NCBI GenBank assembly: GCA_034521225.1
Contig: JAXHMR010000022.1
Coordinates: forward strand, 62,001-126,000
Source: Woeseia sp034521225
Lineage (GTDB): Bacteria; Pseudomonadota; Gammaproteobacteria; Steroidobacterales; Woeseiaceae
DNA length: 64,000 nucleotides
Direction of reading: 5' to 3'
Shown: positions 46,833 to 55,820 of the stretch, one piece after another
Position numbering within the stretch: the stretch's first letter is position 1
How the letters are laid out: the number at the start of each line of letters is the position of its first letter
Translations under genes and position numbers: made by a program
The notes under the pieces: generated by a model
The model's input: the letters and a program-made list of their open reading frames with translations, nothing else
The model's database searches: none
What the model was told of the DNA's origin: nothing

Positions 46833-47102
46833 TCAGCTGCCGAGCGCTTGCTGCAACTGGCCGATGAACGGGTTGGCGAACGCGAAGTACAGCGCGATGC
46901 CGACGCCAATCATGGCTACCGCGTCGAGCAGTGCGACAACCAGGAACATCTTCGTCTGCAACATCGGAGCCAGTTCCGGCTGCCGCGCGGCACCTTCCAG
47001 GAAGCGGCCGCCCAGGAGGCCCATGCCGATGCCCACACCGAGTGCGCCGAGGCCGATGAGTAGCGCGACGGCAATCGCGGTAAAGCCAATAACAGTTTCC
47101 AT
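46833..47102 (-). CDS. atpE: F1Fo ATP synthase c subunit (proton type)
   Basis: 89 residues, two membrane helices joined by the polar loop EGAARQPEL. The ion-binding carboxylate is the Asp in VVALLDAVAMIGVG, the equivalent of E. coli Asp61. The surrounding residues lack the Gln/Glu/Ser set of sodium-binding rings, so proton coupling is expected. 42 bases downstream of atpB. Confidence 0.97.
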   Translation of the reverse strand: METVIGFTAIAVALLIGLGALGVGIGMGLLGGRFLEGAARQPELAPMLQTKMFLVVALLDAVAMIGVGIALYFAFANPFIGQLQQALGS

Positions 47103-47144
47103 CAGTTTCTCCTGTCGAGGATCAAGTCGAGATTTATAAAAGGT

Positions 47145-47993
47145 CTAGTGTTTCTCAGAAGCCAGACTCAGATACACAATTGTCAGCATCATGAAAATGA
47201 AGGCCTGCAGCGTCACAATCAGCACGTGGAAAACTGCCCAGCCGAAATGCAGGGGCAATTGCCAGATTCCGAGCAGCGCAATCAGGATAAAAATCAGTTC
47301 GCCGGCAAACATGTTGCCGAACAATCGCAGAGACAGCGACAGCGGCTTCGCGAGCAGCGCCACGCCTTCGAGTATGAAGTTGAAGGCGATAATCAGCGGC
47401 GCCGCGACAATGCCGATGCCCTTGGTTGGCGGCGCGATCGGATGCAGCGTCAGCTCACCGATAAATCCGCCCAGCCCCTTGTTCTTGATCGAATAGAAAA
47501 TAATCAGGAAGAAGACTGCAATCGACATGCCGAACGTAATGTTGACGTCGGTCGTCGGTACCACTTTCATATAAGGGATATTCAGCACTTCACTGCTGAA
47601 CAGCGGTATCCAGTCTACCGGGACCAGGTCCATCAGGTTCATCAGGAAGACCCAGACAAAGATAGTCAGGCCGAGCGGCGCGATCAGGTTGCTCTTGCCG
47701 TGGAAGGTGTCTTTGACACTGGAGTCTACGAAGTCGACGACAATCTCGACGAACGCCTGGAACTTGCCGGGCGTGCGCGACGACGACTTCCTGGCCGCGC
47801 GGCCGAACAACCAGATAAAGACGATACCGAGAAACACGGACCAGAACAGCGAATCGACGTTGAACGCCATCGGGTTGCCGGCGCACTGGTTCCATACCCA
47901 GTCGCCATCGACCTTGCATACCTGCAGGTTCTGCAGGTGGTGCTGGATGTATTCGCCGGTGGTTTCGGGGCCGTGCCCGCCTTCACTCGCCAT
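47145..47993 (-). CDS. atpB: F1Fo ATP synthase a subunit
   Basis: 282 residues, five or six membrane segments. Forms the proton half-channels against the c ring; the essential Arg is in KPLSLSLRLFGNMFAGE. The hydrophilic N-terminus (~60 residues, with two Cys) is periplasmic and a little longer than in some relatives. 22 bases after atpI. Confidence 0.97.
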   Translation of the reverse strand: MASEGGHGPETTGEYIQHHLQNLQVCKVDGDWVWNQCAGNPMAFNVDSLFWSVFLGIVFIWLFGRAARKSSSRTPGKFQAFVEIVVDFVDSSVKDTFHGKSNLIAPLGLTIFVWVFLMNLMDLVPVDWIPLFSSEVLNIPYMKVVPTTDVNITFGMSIAVFFLIIFYSIKNKGLGGFIGELTLHPIAPPTKGIGIVAAPLIIAFNFILEGVALLAKPLSLSLRLFGNMFAGELIFILIALLGIWQLPLHFGWAVFHVLIVTLQAFIFMMLTIVYLSLASEKH

Positions 47994-48015
47994 TTCTTGT
48001 GTCCGTTCTCACGTT

Positions 48016-48363
48016 TTATTCATTGTCCCGCAACAGGAACCCTGCAAAGGTTGCCAGTTGCGCTGCGATAAAGCCCACAAACAGGGCAAGTGGCGCAAGC
48101 GGCTTTATAAGTGTAAAGATCGCACCGAACATCAGTACGGTAAGCACCAGTTTGCCAAGTTCGCCAATGTAGGCGGCGCGCACCAGGCCGCCGGCTCCCG
48201 GGTCACGCCGTGGCACCACGAGCCGCAGTGCCAAAAACGCATTCGGGAGCACACAAGCCAGCCCGCCCAGCAACGCTGAGTAGCCTGACACGTATCCGAC
48301 CGTTCCCCAAAAAATGACTGCCGTAGCTGCGCCGAGGCACAACTGGAGCATCAACACCCGCAC
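48016..48363 (-). CDS. atpI: ATP synthase I-type protein
   Basis: 115 residues with four hydrophobic segments (about 5-25, 30-48, 70-88, 92-110). AtpI helps assemble the c ring and is encoded first in atp operons; sequence is poorly conserved, so the call rests on size, topology and position. A good promoter lies 155 bp upstream. Confidence 0.85.
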   Translation of the reverse strand: MRVLMLQLCLGAATAVIFWGTVGYVSGYSALLGGLACVLPNAFLALRLVVPRRDPGAGGLVRAAYIGELGKLVLTVLMFGAIFTLIKPLAPLALFVGFIAAQLATFAGFLLRDNE

Positions 48364-48518
48364 GATGGGATGCGCGGTCGAGGCTGCTTCGCGCCCGGCC
48401 CCGGCCCTGTCATTTCAGTTAAGCCTCCGGCATTAAAAACGCCACGTCCATCGGCTGACCGGCGGTGGGTGGCGTCCAGGTTACTGTCTGTCCAAGCAGG
48501 CTTGTGCTTAGCCCGCGC

Positions 48519-48547
48519 ATTATAGTGTCGGGATTGATGCAAGGCAA
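48519..48547 (-). promoter_or_regulatory. Sigma70 promoter of the atp operon
   Basis: On the minus strand TTGCCT (48547-48542) is followed after exactly 17 bases by a perfect TATAAT (48524-48519). It points to atpI with a ~155-nt leader. The rest of the ~360-bp gap between atpI and the EAL gene (48364-48725) shows only a GC-rich leader and no gene I can support. Confidence 0.75.
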
Positions 48548-48725
48548 CAAACGAGCGCACGACTATTCTCCGGCGTATGCGGACTTTAATGGTCCGGAGT
48601 GCCCATATTCAAGGGCGTCCGCGCGAAATCTTCCTGATTTGCGGCGCTGGGACCTGCCGCACAGACAATGGCGGCCCGCGCTATTAAAGTTCAGCGCAGC
48701 GAAAACCACGTGACCGGAAGAAAAA

Positions 48726-49900
48726 ATGCTGCTGGTAGTAAGCGAAGCGTCGAGTCAGGACCCAGCCCGTCATGAACGTGGCGCGCGAGCTTTGTCTTGG
48801 CGTCCGCAGTTTCCGTGACGGTGCCGGTCTTGAGCAGCTGCTGGCCGACGAGGGACGCCGCATCCTGCTGTTGAACAAAGGTGATATTTGCGCGGATTCT
48901 GTCGCCGCCGTGCGCCGCGCCGCCGGCCGTGTACCGTTTGCCATGGTCGTTTCCGCCAGCCGGGAAGCGTTCCGGCTCAGAAACCAGCATGCGTTGCTCG
49001 ATGGCCTCGCGGACATTCCCGACACCGAGTGGCTGGACATGCGCTATTCGGAAGCCGAGTTGCTTGACGCGGCGCGTGCCTGCCGGCGCCGGCTGCTCAA
49101 GGCAACACGCGACGACCTTTTGCTGGCGATGGAGAACGGGCAATTCACGTTGCGTTACCAGCCCAAGGTCGAGCGCTTGAACGACAATGAATGGCTGACT
49201 CGCGAGGTGGAGGTGTTGCTGCGCTGGCAGCACCCGCAACACGGCCTGCTCGGACCGCTTGAGTTCCTGCCGGAGCTGGCCGAGTTCGGCCTGCTCGCCC
49301 ATGTCAGCGAGTTCGTGCTGGACAGGGCGGCGGCGCAGCTTGTCACCTGGCAACAGCAGGGACTCGACCTGAATGGCTGCATCAATCTCGCATCGAGCCT
49401 GCTGACCGACCCGGGGCTTGTCGATACCTGCGAAAGGATTCTGGACGCCCATCGCCTCGGCTGTGACAGGATCACGTTTGAAGTTGCCGAGCAGGATGTT
49501 GCGAGTTCATCGGGCCCGCAGATCGAGGCGCTGGCTGCGCTGAGGATCGCGCGGATTCAGGGTTTCGCTGGACGATTTCGGCATCGCGGCCGCATCACTT
49601 GGCACGCTGGCCGAGCTGCCGGTCGATGAAATAAAGATTCACCCCGCCGCGCTCTCACGGGCGCGGCAAAGCGACGTAGGGCAGATAGTTCTCGCGGCAG
49701 TCACAGGCCTCGCGCACAACCTGGGCGTCGCTGTCTGCGCGGAAGGGGTCGAGGACTCCCGCACCTGCGAGTTCCTGAAGACGATCGAATGCGACCGGAT
49801 GCAGGGCTTCCTGATTTCGGAAGCGGTGTTGCCGGAGGACATCCGGGGCAGTTACCGGATGTGCTTCAGGATGCCGTCCAGTTCGTCCAGCGTGTTGTAA
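48726..49900 (+). CDS. EAL-domain c-di-GMP phosphodiesterase-like protein, frameshifted
   Basis: An open frame from 48772 to 49629 loses EAL homology at about 49555. Shifting by one base there restores VSLDDFGIAAASLG, DEIKIHP, CAEGVED and MQGFLISEAVLPED, running to a stop at 49898-49900. Earlier EAL elements are EVEVLLRWQHPQHGLLGP (EVL in place of EAL), INLASSLL and FEVAEQD, so most metal and substrate residues are kept. The N-terminal ~110 residues look like a degenerate receiver domain (ILLLNKGDI). The true start may be ATG 48726 (MLLVVSEASSQ, with GGAAG upstream), which needs a second shift at about 48770. It lies in the plus orientation between parB and atpI, where most relatives have nothing. 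Confidence 0.7.
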
Positions 49901-50748
49901 CTGATCATCAGTCGGCCTGCGCCCTTGCTGGTGTGGTCGATGCGCACAACCGCGCCGAGCTTGTCGGTAATTTCCTGCTCCAGGCGCTTTATGTCGGCGT
50001 TCGCCGTTTGTTTACCGCTTTGTTTTTTCGCCGGCCGGTCCGACAGCATTCGGCGCACGAGTCCTTCAGTATCGCGCACCGACAGGCCCTTTTTTATGAC
50101 CTGGCGCGCGGCATCGAGCTGCTGAGTCGCACTGCTCAATGACAACAACGCACGGGCATGGCCCATCTCGATCTGGCGCTCCTCCAGCAGCGGCTTGATC
50201 TTGTCACCGAGTTCCAGCAGGCGCAGCAGGTTGCTGACCGCCGCGCGCGAGCGGCCGACGGAATCCGCCGCCTGCTGGTGCGTCAGTTCGAATTCGCGAA
50301 TCAGCCGGTCAAGGGCACGCGCTTCTTCCAGCGGGTTCAGGTTCTCGCGCTGGATGTTCTCGATGAGCGACATGGCAATCGCCGCTTCGTCGGGAATGGT
50401 CCGGATGATCGCCGGGATGTCGTCGAGTTCAGCAATCTGCGCCGCACGCCAGCGCCGTTCGCCGGCAATGATTTCATAGCGCGCGTCCCGGCCTTCGCCC
50501 TGACCAATCGGCCGCACGACGATCGGCTGCACCACGCCCTGCGCTTTTATTGACCGCGCGAGATCCTCGAGCGTGTCCTGCCGCATGTCCATGCGCGGCT
50601 GGTAACGGCCCCGCTGCAGGAACTCGACCGGGATATTTTTGAGCTGGTCACCGCCGTCACCGCCGGCCGTCGCCACCGTGCCGCCGCTGCTGTCAGGCCG
50701 GCTCAGGAGCGCGTCAAGCCCGCGCCCCAGTCGCTTCTTCTTTGTCAT
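49852..50748 (-). CDS. parB: Chromosome-partitioning protein ParB
   Basis: 298 residues. CTP-dependent clamp that loads at parS sites near the origin. N-terminal MTKKKRLGRGLDALL, the CTPase/ParB box with EIIAGERRWRAAQ and SLIENIQRENLNPLEEA, a helix-turn-helix (LTHQQAADSVGRSRAAVSNLLRL), and a C-terminal dimerisation domain. Directly downstream of parA (61-bp gap). Its last codons overlap the 3' end of the plus-strand EAL gene. Confidence 0.97.
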   Translation of the reverse strand: MTKKKRLGRGLDALLSRPDSSGGTVATAGGDGGDQLKNIPVEFLQRGRYQPRMDMRQDTLEDLARSIKAQGVVQPIVVRPIGQGEGRDARYEIIAGERRWRAAQIAELDDIPAIIRTIPDEAAIAMSLIENIQRENLNPLEEARALDRLIREFELTHQQAADSVGRSRAAVSNLLRLLELGDKIKPLLEERQIEMGHARALLSLSSATQQLDAARQVIKKGLSVRDTEGLVRRMLSDRPAKKQSGKQTANADIKRLEQEITDKLGAVVRIDHTSKGAGRLMISYNTLDELDGILKHIR

Positions 50749-50809
50749 GCCTGGATCGGACCCCCGCCCCCATATGCATTGTTATGGACCATCAACTGCA
50801 CGCCTGCCG

Positions 50810-51616
50810 TCATGCCTCGGCGGCGCTTGGCCGCTGTACGGCCGATGTCCGTTCGTCCTCGCGCCGCAGCACCTCGCCGGCCAGCGCCAGGTAGGCCAGC
50901 GCACCGCGCGACGACCGGTCATGGTATAGCACCGGACGGCCGAAGCTCGGCGCCTCGGCCAGGCGCACGTTGCGCGGCACGACCGTGCGGAATACCTTGT
51001 CTTCAAAATGCGCTACGAGTTGCTCGGAGACCTCGTTCGACAGGTTGATGCGCGGGTCGACCATGGTCCGCAACAGGCCGAACACCTCGAGATCCGGGTT
51101 CACTGTCGTGCGCACTTTTTCAATGGTGTTCAGCAGCGCGCTCAGGCCCTCGAGGGCGTAATACTCGCACTGCATCGGGATCAGCACGCCGTCGGCCGCC
51201 GTCAACGCGTTGACGGTCAGCATGTTTATCGATGGCGGGCAGTCGATCAGGATGAAATCGTACAGTCCGGCGACCGGCGCCAATGCCTTGCGCAGCTTTA
51301 ATTCGCGGCCGATTTCCTGCAATAGCGTGACCTCCGCCACCGTCAGGTCCTCATTGCCGGGCAGCAAGGCGAAATCCCCTTCGGGCACGGACACAATCGT
51401 GTCGGCTGCCGTTGCATCACCCAGCAGCACGTCGCATGCGGAACGCTCGAGATCCATCTTGTCGACGCCGCAGCCCATCGTCGCATTACCCTGTGGATCC
51501 AGGTCGACCAGCAACACCCGCCGGTGCGTAGCCGCGAGCGATGCCGCCAGGTTGACGCAAGTCGTCGTCTTGCCGACGCCGCCCTTCTGGTTGGCAACCG
51601 CGATGATGCGAGTCAC
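50810..51616 (-). CDS. parA: Chromosome-partitioning ATPase ParA (Soj)
   Basis: 268 residues. Deviant Walker A ATPase moving ParB-parS complexes. Starts TRIIAVANQKGGVGKTTTCVNLA, with the Walker B-like DFILIDCPPS. GTG at 51616 is chosen: it has GGGGA 8 bases upstream, touches the rsmG stop, and gives the family N-terminus. The open frame continues 31 codons further but only into rsmG. The chromosomal (short) ParA form without an N-terminal HTH domain. Confidence 0.96.
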   Translation of the reverse strand: MTRIIAVANQKGGVGKTTTCVNLAASLAATHRRVLLVDLDPQGNATMGCGVDKMDLERSACDVLLGDATAADTIVSVPEGDFALLPGNEDLTVAEVTLLQEIGRELKLRKALAPVAGLYDFILIDCPPSINMLTVNALTAADGVLIPMQCEYYALEGLSALLNTIEKVRTTVNPDLEVFGLLRTMVDPRINLSNEVSEQLVAHFEDKVFRTVVPRNVRLAEAPSFGRPVLYHDRSSRGALAYLALAGEVLRREDERTSAVQRPSAAEA

Positions 51617-52269
51617 TATGTTGTCCCCGCCGTACGCGTCAGCGCGATTGCATGTCGCGAATGCGCTTCTAATCCTGGCACCGTCAGTTCGGTCACGTTG
51701 ATTTCCCATGTAGGGGAGCGTTGTTGCAACAACTCGAGTTCCGCGCCCGGGTACTTACCCTTCTGCGCCAGCAGCACGCCGGAACGCGCCAGAAGATGCG
51801 CCGTAAGATCCACCGTTTGCACGAGGGACGCAAACGCCCTTGCGATGACAGTATCAAAGCCTTGCGCGGGGGCATAGCTTTCAGCCCGCGCCTTTACCGC
51901 CGTCGCATTGGTAAGCCCCAGTTCGCCAATCATATGCCGAACGAAACTTATTTTCTTGCCATTGCTGTCGAGCAGCGTTATGTCGAGCCCGGGGTCAGCA
52001 ATGGCCAGCGGCAGCCCCGGAAAGCCGGCGCCTGTGCCAACATCAATGACCGCTGGCCCGCGAACCAGGTGGCGCACGGCGAGACTGTCGAGGATATGGC
52101 CTGCGACCATCGCATCAGGAGCACGAATCGCCGTCAGGTTGATGCGGGCGTTCCAGCGCTCCAGTTCGGACAGAAGCCGCGCGAGTTTTTCGATGCCTCC
52201 GTCGGGCACCGTCTGGCCCAGTGCCGCGACGCCGGCAGCAATCGCGCATCCGGTATCCGCGGCCGGCAT
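51616..52269 (-). CDS. rsmG: 16S rRNA (guanine527-N7)-methyltransferase
   Basis: 217 residues. SAM-dependent methylation of G527; loss gives low-level streptomycin resistance in E. coli. Features: WNARINLTAIR, the SAM motif VIDVGTGAGFPGLPLAI, and LLDSNGKKISFVRH. Forms the conserved rsmG-parA-parB set usually found close to the replication origin; mnmG, normally just upstream, is replaced here by an S9 peptidase gene. Confidence 0.96.
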   Translation of the reverse strand: MPAADTGCAIAAGVAALGQTVPDGGIEKLARLLSELERWNARINLTAIRAPDAMVAGHILDSLAVRHLVRGPAVIDVGTGAGFPGLPLAIADPGLDITLLDSNGKKISFVRHMIGELGLTNATAVKARAESYAPAQGFDTVIARAFASLVQTVDLTAHLLARSGVLLAQKGKYPGAELELLQQRSPTWEINVTELTVPGLEAHSRHAIALTRTAGTT

Positions 52270-52275
52270 CGCGGA

Positions 52276-54246
52276 TCAGTCGGAACCGAGCAGGTATTGC
52301 TCGAGGAACAGCACGACCGCCTGCTGGTAGATGTCGCGGTTTTCCTTTTTGCGATAGCCGTGGCCTTCATTGAGGGCGTTCATGTACCAGACAGGACTTC
52401 CCTGTTCTCGCAGCGCCTCGACCATCTGCGCCGATTCCGTAACCGGCACGCGCGGGTCATTCTCGCCCTGCACAATCAGCATCGGCACATCCATATCGGC
52501 CACGTTGTTCAGCGGGCTGATCTCCTGCAGGTGGGCACGCATGTCCGGATCACGTTCGTCGCCATACTCGACGCGCCGCAGGTCCCGCCGGTAGTCCTGG
52601 GTATTTTCGAGAAACGTCACGAAGTTGCTGATGCCGACGATATCGACCGCCGCGCGCAGGCGGTCACTGTAATGCGCGGCACTCGCCAGGACCATGTAGC
52701 CGCCGTAGCTGCCGCCGAAAACGGCGACGCGGCCGGCGTCCAGGTCCGGTTGCGTATCGATCCAGTCCAGCAGTGCGCCGATGTCGCGGACCGAATCTTC
52801 GCGCAGGAACCCGTTGTCGAGCTCGAGATAAGACTTGCCGTATCCCGCCGACCCGCGCACGTTCGGCACGACGACGGCGACCCCGAGTTTTGCGAGCCAC
52901 ATCTGGTAGGTGCTGCTGAAGGTTGGCCGGGACTGTCCCTCCGGTCCGCCGTGTATCGACACAACGACCGGGAACGGCCCGTCGCCCGCCGGCTTGTAGA
53001 GCCATGCCGGTATCTGGCGCTTTTCGCCGTCAACTTCGTCGAACGTCGGGTATTCGACCAGCTCCGGCATCCGGAAGGCACTGGTAACGAGCCCGCCAAC
53101 CTCGCTGTAAGTCCAGCGCGTCAGGCCTCCGAAGGCTAAGGGTGCGCGGCCGAGTTCCAGCACGTAGCTGTCGCTCGGTGACTGCGCGGTATTGATCGTC
53201 AGGCCGAGATAGCGGTCGTCGGGGCTGAAGGCCAGGCCGCCAGCGACGCCGGTCGGCAGGCTGTCGACACGGCGGTACTGCCGTGTTTTGGTGTCCAGCA
53301 GGTAGAGCGCCGTGCGGCCGTTCTCATTGACAGTAAACGCGATGCGCCGGCGATCGTGGCTGATCACGCCGCCATTAACGTCCCAGGGTATCTTGGCGGT
53401 CACAATTTCCACGTCATCCGCATCCGCGAACGATTGCCACGCGAGCTGGTTGAATTCGCCGCCGCGGTTCGTAATCAGCCAGGCGCCGTCCTCATCGCCT
53501 GCAAACCCGAGCGCGAAGTTGCTGCTCGGTTCGGTGCCGCCACCCGCAACAGGTTCGAGATTGCCGGTATCGAGGTCCAGCAGGTGCACACGCGAATCGG
53601 CAATGCTCACATAGTTCGTTACCAGCAGCTTGCCGCCGCTCGCCGAGAACTCCGCGGGGCCCCACCAGCTGCCGTCCGGAGACTCGAGCACGAGCTCGGC
53701 GGAATCGGGGTCGTTCGCCTGCATCTGCCAGATATCGTTCGACGCGCCGTTCCTGCGCGTGCTCTGGTATGCAAACCGGGTGCCGGGGCGATCCCAGACG
53801 ACAGCGCCGTTCCTTGATTCGCCGTCAGTCAGCATCGTGGCCGTGCCGTTCGCCGGGTCGAGCGTAAACACCTGTGAGAACTCGCTGCCGCCCGCGTCGC
53901 GCGTGAACGTCAGCGCGGAGCTTCCCGGCTGTCGTGTGACGCTGCCTACTGGTTCGTCAAAGAATGTCAGCTGGCGGCGCGTGCCATCCGGCCTATCGAC
54001 GCGGTGTATCTGGTTGACGTCACCGAAGCGCGTACTGATGTAGATGCTTTTGCCGTCTTCACTCCAGTCGAGAAACCCCGCTGAACGCACATTCTGGTAG
54101 CGGTTCAGGTCGTCGACAATCCGTTCCGGGATCGCCGGGATGTCTTCCATGACGAGATTACCGTTGTTCACGACGCGCTGTTCGACGGCCAGCGCTGTGC
54201 TGCCAGCGAGGATCAGCGCCGCCAGAAGATACCGTTTACTGCACAT
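52276..54246 (-). CDS. Exported S9 prolyl-oligopeptidase-family peptidase
   Basis: 656 residues with a signal peptide (MCSKRYLLAALILAGSTALA). A beta-propeller (about 45-400, WD40/TolB-like strands such as LDWSEDGKSIYISTRFG and LAFSPDDRYLGLTI) covers an alpha/beta-hydrolase domain. Catalytic residues: Ser in FGGSYGGYMVL, Asp in VQGENDPRVP, His in NEGHGYRKKEN. The start at 54246 gives the signal peptide; the frame remains open 53 codons upstream through a repeat element. Probably cleaves short peptides in the periplasm. 6 bp upstream of rsmG on the same strand. Confidence 0.92.
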   Translation of the reverse strand: MCSKRYLLAALILAGSTALAVEQRVVNNGNLVMEDIPAIPERIVDDLNRYQNVRSAGFLDWSEDGKSIYISTRFGDVNQIHRVDRPDGTRRQLTFFDEPVGSVTRQPGSSALTFTRDAGGSEFSQVFTLDPANGTATMLTDGESRNGAVVWDRPGTRFAYQSTRRNGASNDIWQMQANDPDSAELVLESPDGSWWGPAEFSASGGKLLVTNYVSIADSRVHLLDLDTGNLEPVAGGGTEPSSNFALGFAGDEDGAWLITNRGGEFNQLAWQSFADADDVEIVTAKIPWDVNGGVISHDRRRIAFTVNENGRTALYLLDTKTRQYRRVDSLPTGVAGGLAFSPDDRYLGLTINTAQSPSDSYVLELGRAPLAFGGLTRWTYSEVGGLVTSAFRMPELVEYPTFDEVDGEKRQIPAWLYKPAGDGPFPVVVSIHGGPEGQSRPTFSSTYQMWLAKLGVAVVVPNVRGSAGYGKSYLELDNGFLREDSVRDIGALLDWIDTQPDLDAGRVAVFGGSYGGYMVLASAAHYSDRLRAAVDIVGISNFVTFLENTQDYRRDLRRVEYGDERDPDMRAHLQEISPLNNVADMDVPMLIVQGENDPRVPVTESAQMVEALREQGSPVWYMNALNEGHGYRKKENRDIYQQAVVLFLEQYLLGSD

Positions 54247-54294
54247 GTCTCTAGCCCTATATCGAATCGTCAACGTGAAGCACGCAGCAACCAC

Positions 54295-54330
54295 CGTCAT
54301 CGCGAGGCGCGCAGCGACGACGGCAATGTC
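54295..54330. repeat. Half copy of the dispersed palindromic repeat
   Basis: CGTCATCGCGAGGCGCGCAG and the following bases match the left arm of the element at 11604 and part of that at 32213. It overlaps the last codons of prpD (stop at 54329) and fills the gap to the S9 peptidase gene. Confidence 0.7.
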
Positions 54331-55777
54331 ACGCAACCAGCAGCGCCATGAAGTCGTCGACCGCCGTTGCGGCCAGCGCCTGCCGGTCCGCACACAGTGC
54401 CGCAAGCTTCTGCCACTGCTTGTCTTTCAGCTTGTGCGCGACACTGGTCTCGAACTTCTGCTTCAGCACCGGGATGCCTTCTTCGCGGCGTTGCCGATGG
54501 CCAATCGGGAAATCCACGGCAACGCAGTCCGTCTTGCTGCCGTCGTCAAAGAACACCTGCACCGAGTTGCCGATATAGCGTTTGTCCGGGTCGAAGTAAT
54601 CCTTCGTGTATTGCTTGTTCTCGGAAACTTCCATCTTGCCGCGCAACGCATCGACACGCGGGTCCGACGCAACGTCGTCCTCGTAGTCGGCCGCCGTCAG
54701 GCGGCCAAAAATCAACGGAATCGCCACCATGTACTGCAGGCAATGGTCGCGGTCCGCCGGATTGTCGAGCGGACCGGTCTTGTCGATGATGCGCACGCCC
54801 GGTTCCTGCGTCTCGATGACGATCCGTTCGATGCCGTCAATGCGGTCCCGCACCGTTTCGTGCAGCTGCATTGCCGCCTCGACCGCCGTCTGTGCGTGGA
54901 ACTCGGCCGGGTAGGAAATCTTGAACAGCACGTTTTCCATCACGTAGCTGCCGTACGGCTGGTTGATCGTGAATGGCTTGCCGTTCCACAGCACGTCGTA
55001 CCAGCCCCACGTTTTCGCCGTCAGCGCCGACGGGTAGCCCATCTCACCGGTCATTGCGATCAGCGCGTGCCGCACCGCGCGGCTGGTGGCGTCGCCGGCG
55101 GCCCAGCTTTTGCGTGAACCGGTGTTCGGCGCATGGCGATACGTGCGCAGGGCAGCGCCGTCGATCCAGGCATTGGATACGGCGTTGATGACCTGTTCGC
55201 GGCTGCCGCCCAGCATGCGTGTCACGACCGCGGTCGATGCAATGCGTACCAGCAGCACATGGTCCAGCCCGGCACGGTTGTAGCTGTTCTCGAGCGCGAG
55301 CACGCCCTGGATCTCGTGCGCTCGGATCATGGCCGTCAGTACGTCATGCATGGTCAGCGGCTCGCCGCCTTCGGTGCGCCGCTGCCGGCTCAGGTAGTCG
55401 GCCGTCGCGAGAATGCCGCCCAGGTTGTCGGACGGGTGGCCCCATTCGGCGGCGAGCCACGTGTCGTTGAAATCGAGCCAGCGGATCATTGCACCGATAT
55501 TGAATGCGCCCTGCACCGGCTCGAGTTCATACGATGTGCCGGGTACGCGTGCGCCGCCCGCGAGAGTCGCGCCCGGCACGACGGGGCCGAGCAGTTTCGT
55601 GCAGGCCGGGTAATCGAGCGCCTGGAAGCCGCAGGCGAGCGTATCCATCAGGCAGTAGTGCGCCGTTTCATAAGCGAGGGTCGAATCAATGTCTGCACCG
55701 CAGACGTAGTCAGCAATGTCGGTCAGTACCGGGTCGGGCGCCGGCCGTTTTGCCGAGCGGATATCGTGTGCGGACAT
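54329..55777 (-). CDS. prpD: 2-methylcitrate dehydratase (MmgE/PrpD family)
   Basis: 482 residues (E. coli PrpD 483). Dehydrates 2-methylcitrate to cis-aconitate-type intermediates in the methylcitrate cycle for propionate. Family motifs: DTLACGFQALDYPACTKLLGP, FNIGAMIRWLDFNDTWLAAEWGHPSDN split over the N-terminal domain, and PYGSYVMENVLFKISYPAEFHAQ. Third gene after prpB and prpC on the minus strand, 43 bp from prpC. Confidence 0.95.
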   Translation of the reverse strand: MSAHDIRSAKRPAPDPVLTDIADYVCGADIDSTLAYETAHYCLMDTLACGFQALDYPACTKLLGPVVPGATLAGGARVPGTSYELEPVQGAFNIGAMIRWLDFNDTWLAAEWGHPSDNLGGILATADYLSRQRRTEGGEPLTMHDVLTAMIRAHEIQGVLALENSYNRAGLDHVLLVRIASTAVVTRMLGGSREQVINAVSNAWIDGAALRTYRHAPNTGSRKSWAAGDATSRAVRHALIAMTGEMGYPSALTAKTWGWYDVLWNGKPFTINQPYGSYVMENVLFKISYPAEFHAQTAVEAAMQLHETVRDRIDGIERIVIETQEPGVRIIDKTGPLDNPADRDHCLQYMVAIPLIFGRLTAADYEDDVASDPRVDALRGKMEVSENKQYTKDYFDPDKRYIGNSVQVFFDDGSKTDCVAVDFPIGHRQRREEGIPVLKQKFETSVAHKLKDKQWQKLAALCADRQALAATAVDDFMALLVA

Positions 55778-55820
55778 CGGGTTTCCTGTCAGTTGTCGTG
55801 CAGTGATCGCCTGCGGTGCT

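Noticed and set aside
44834..48071. Long plus-strand frames opposite atpA and atpB
   Set aside because: Antisense to certain ATP synthase genes, with no start signals.
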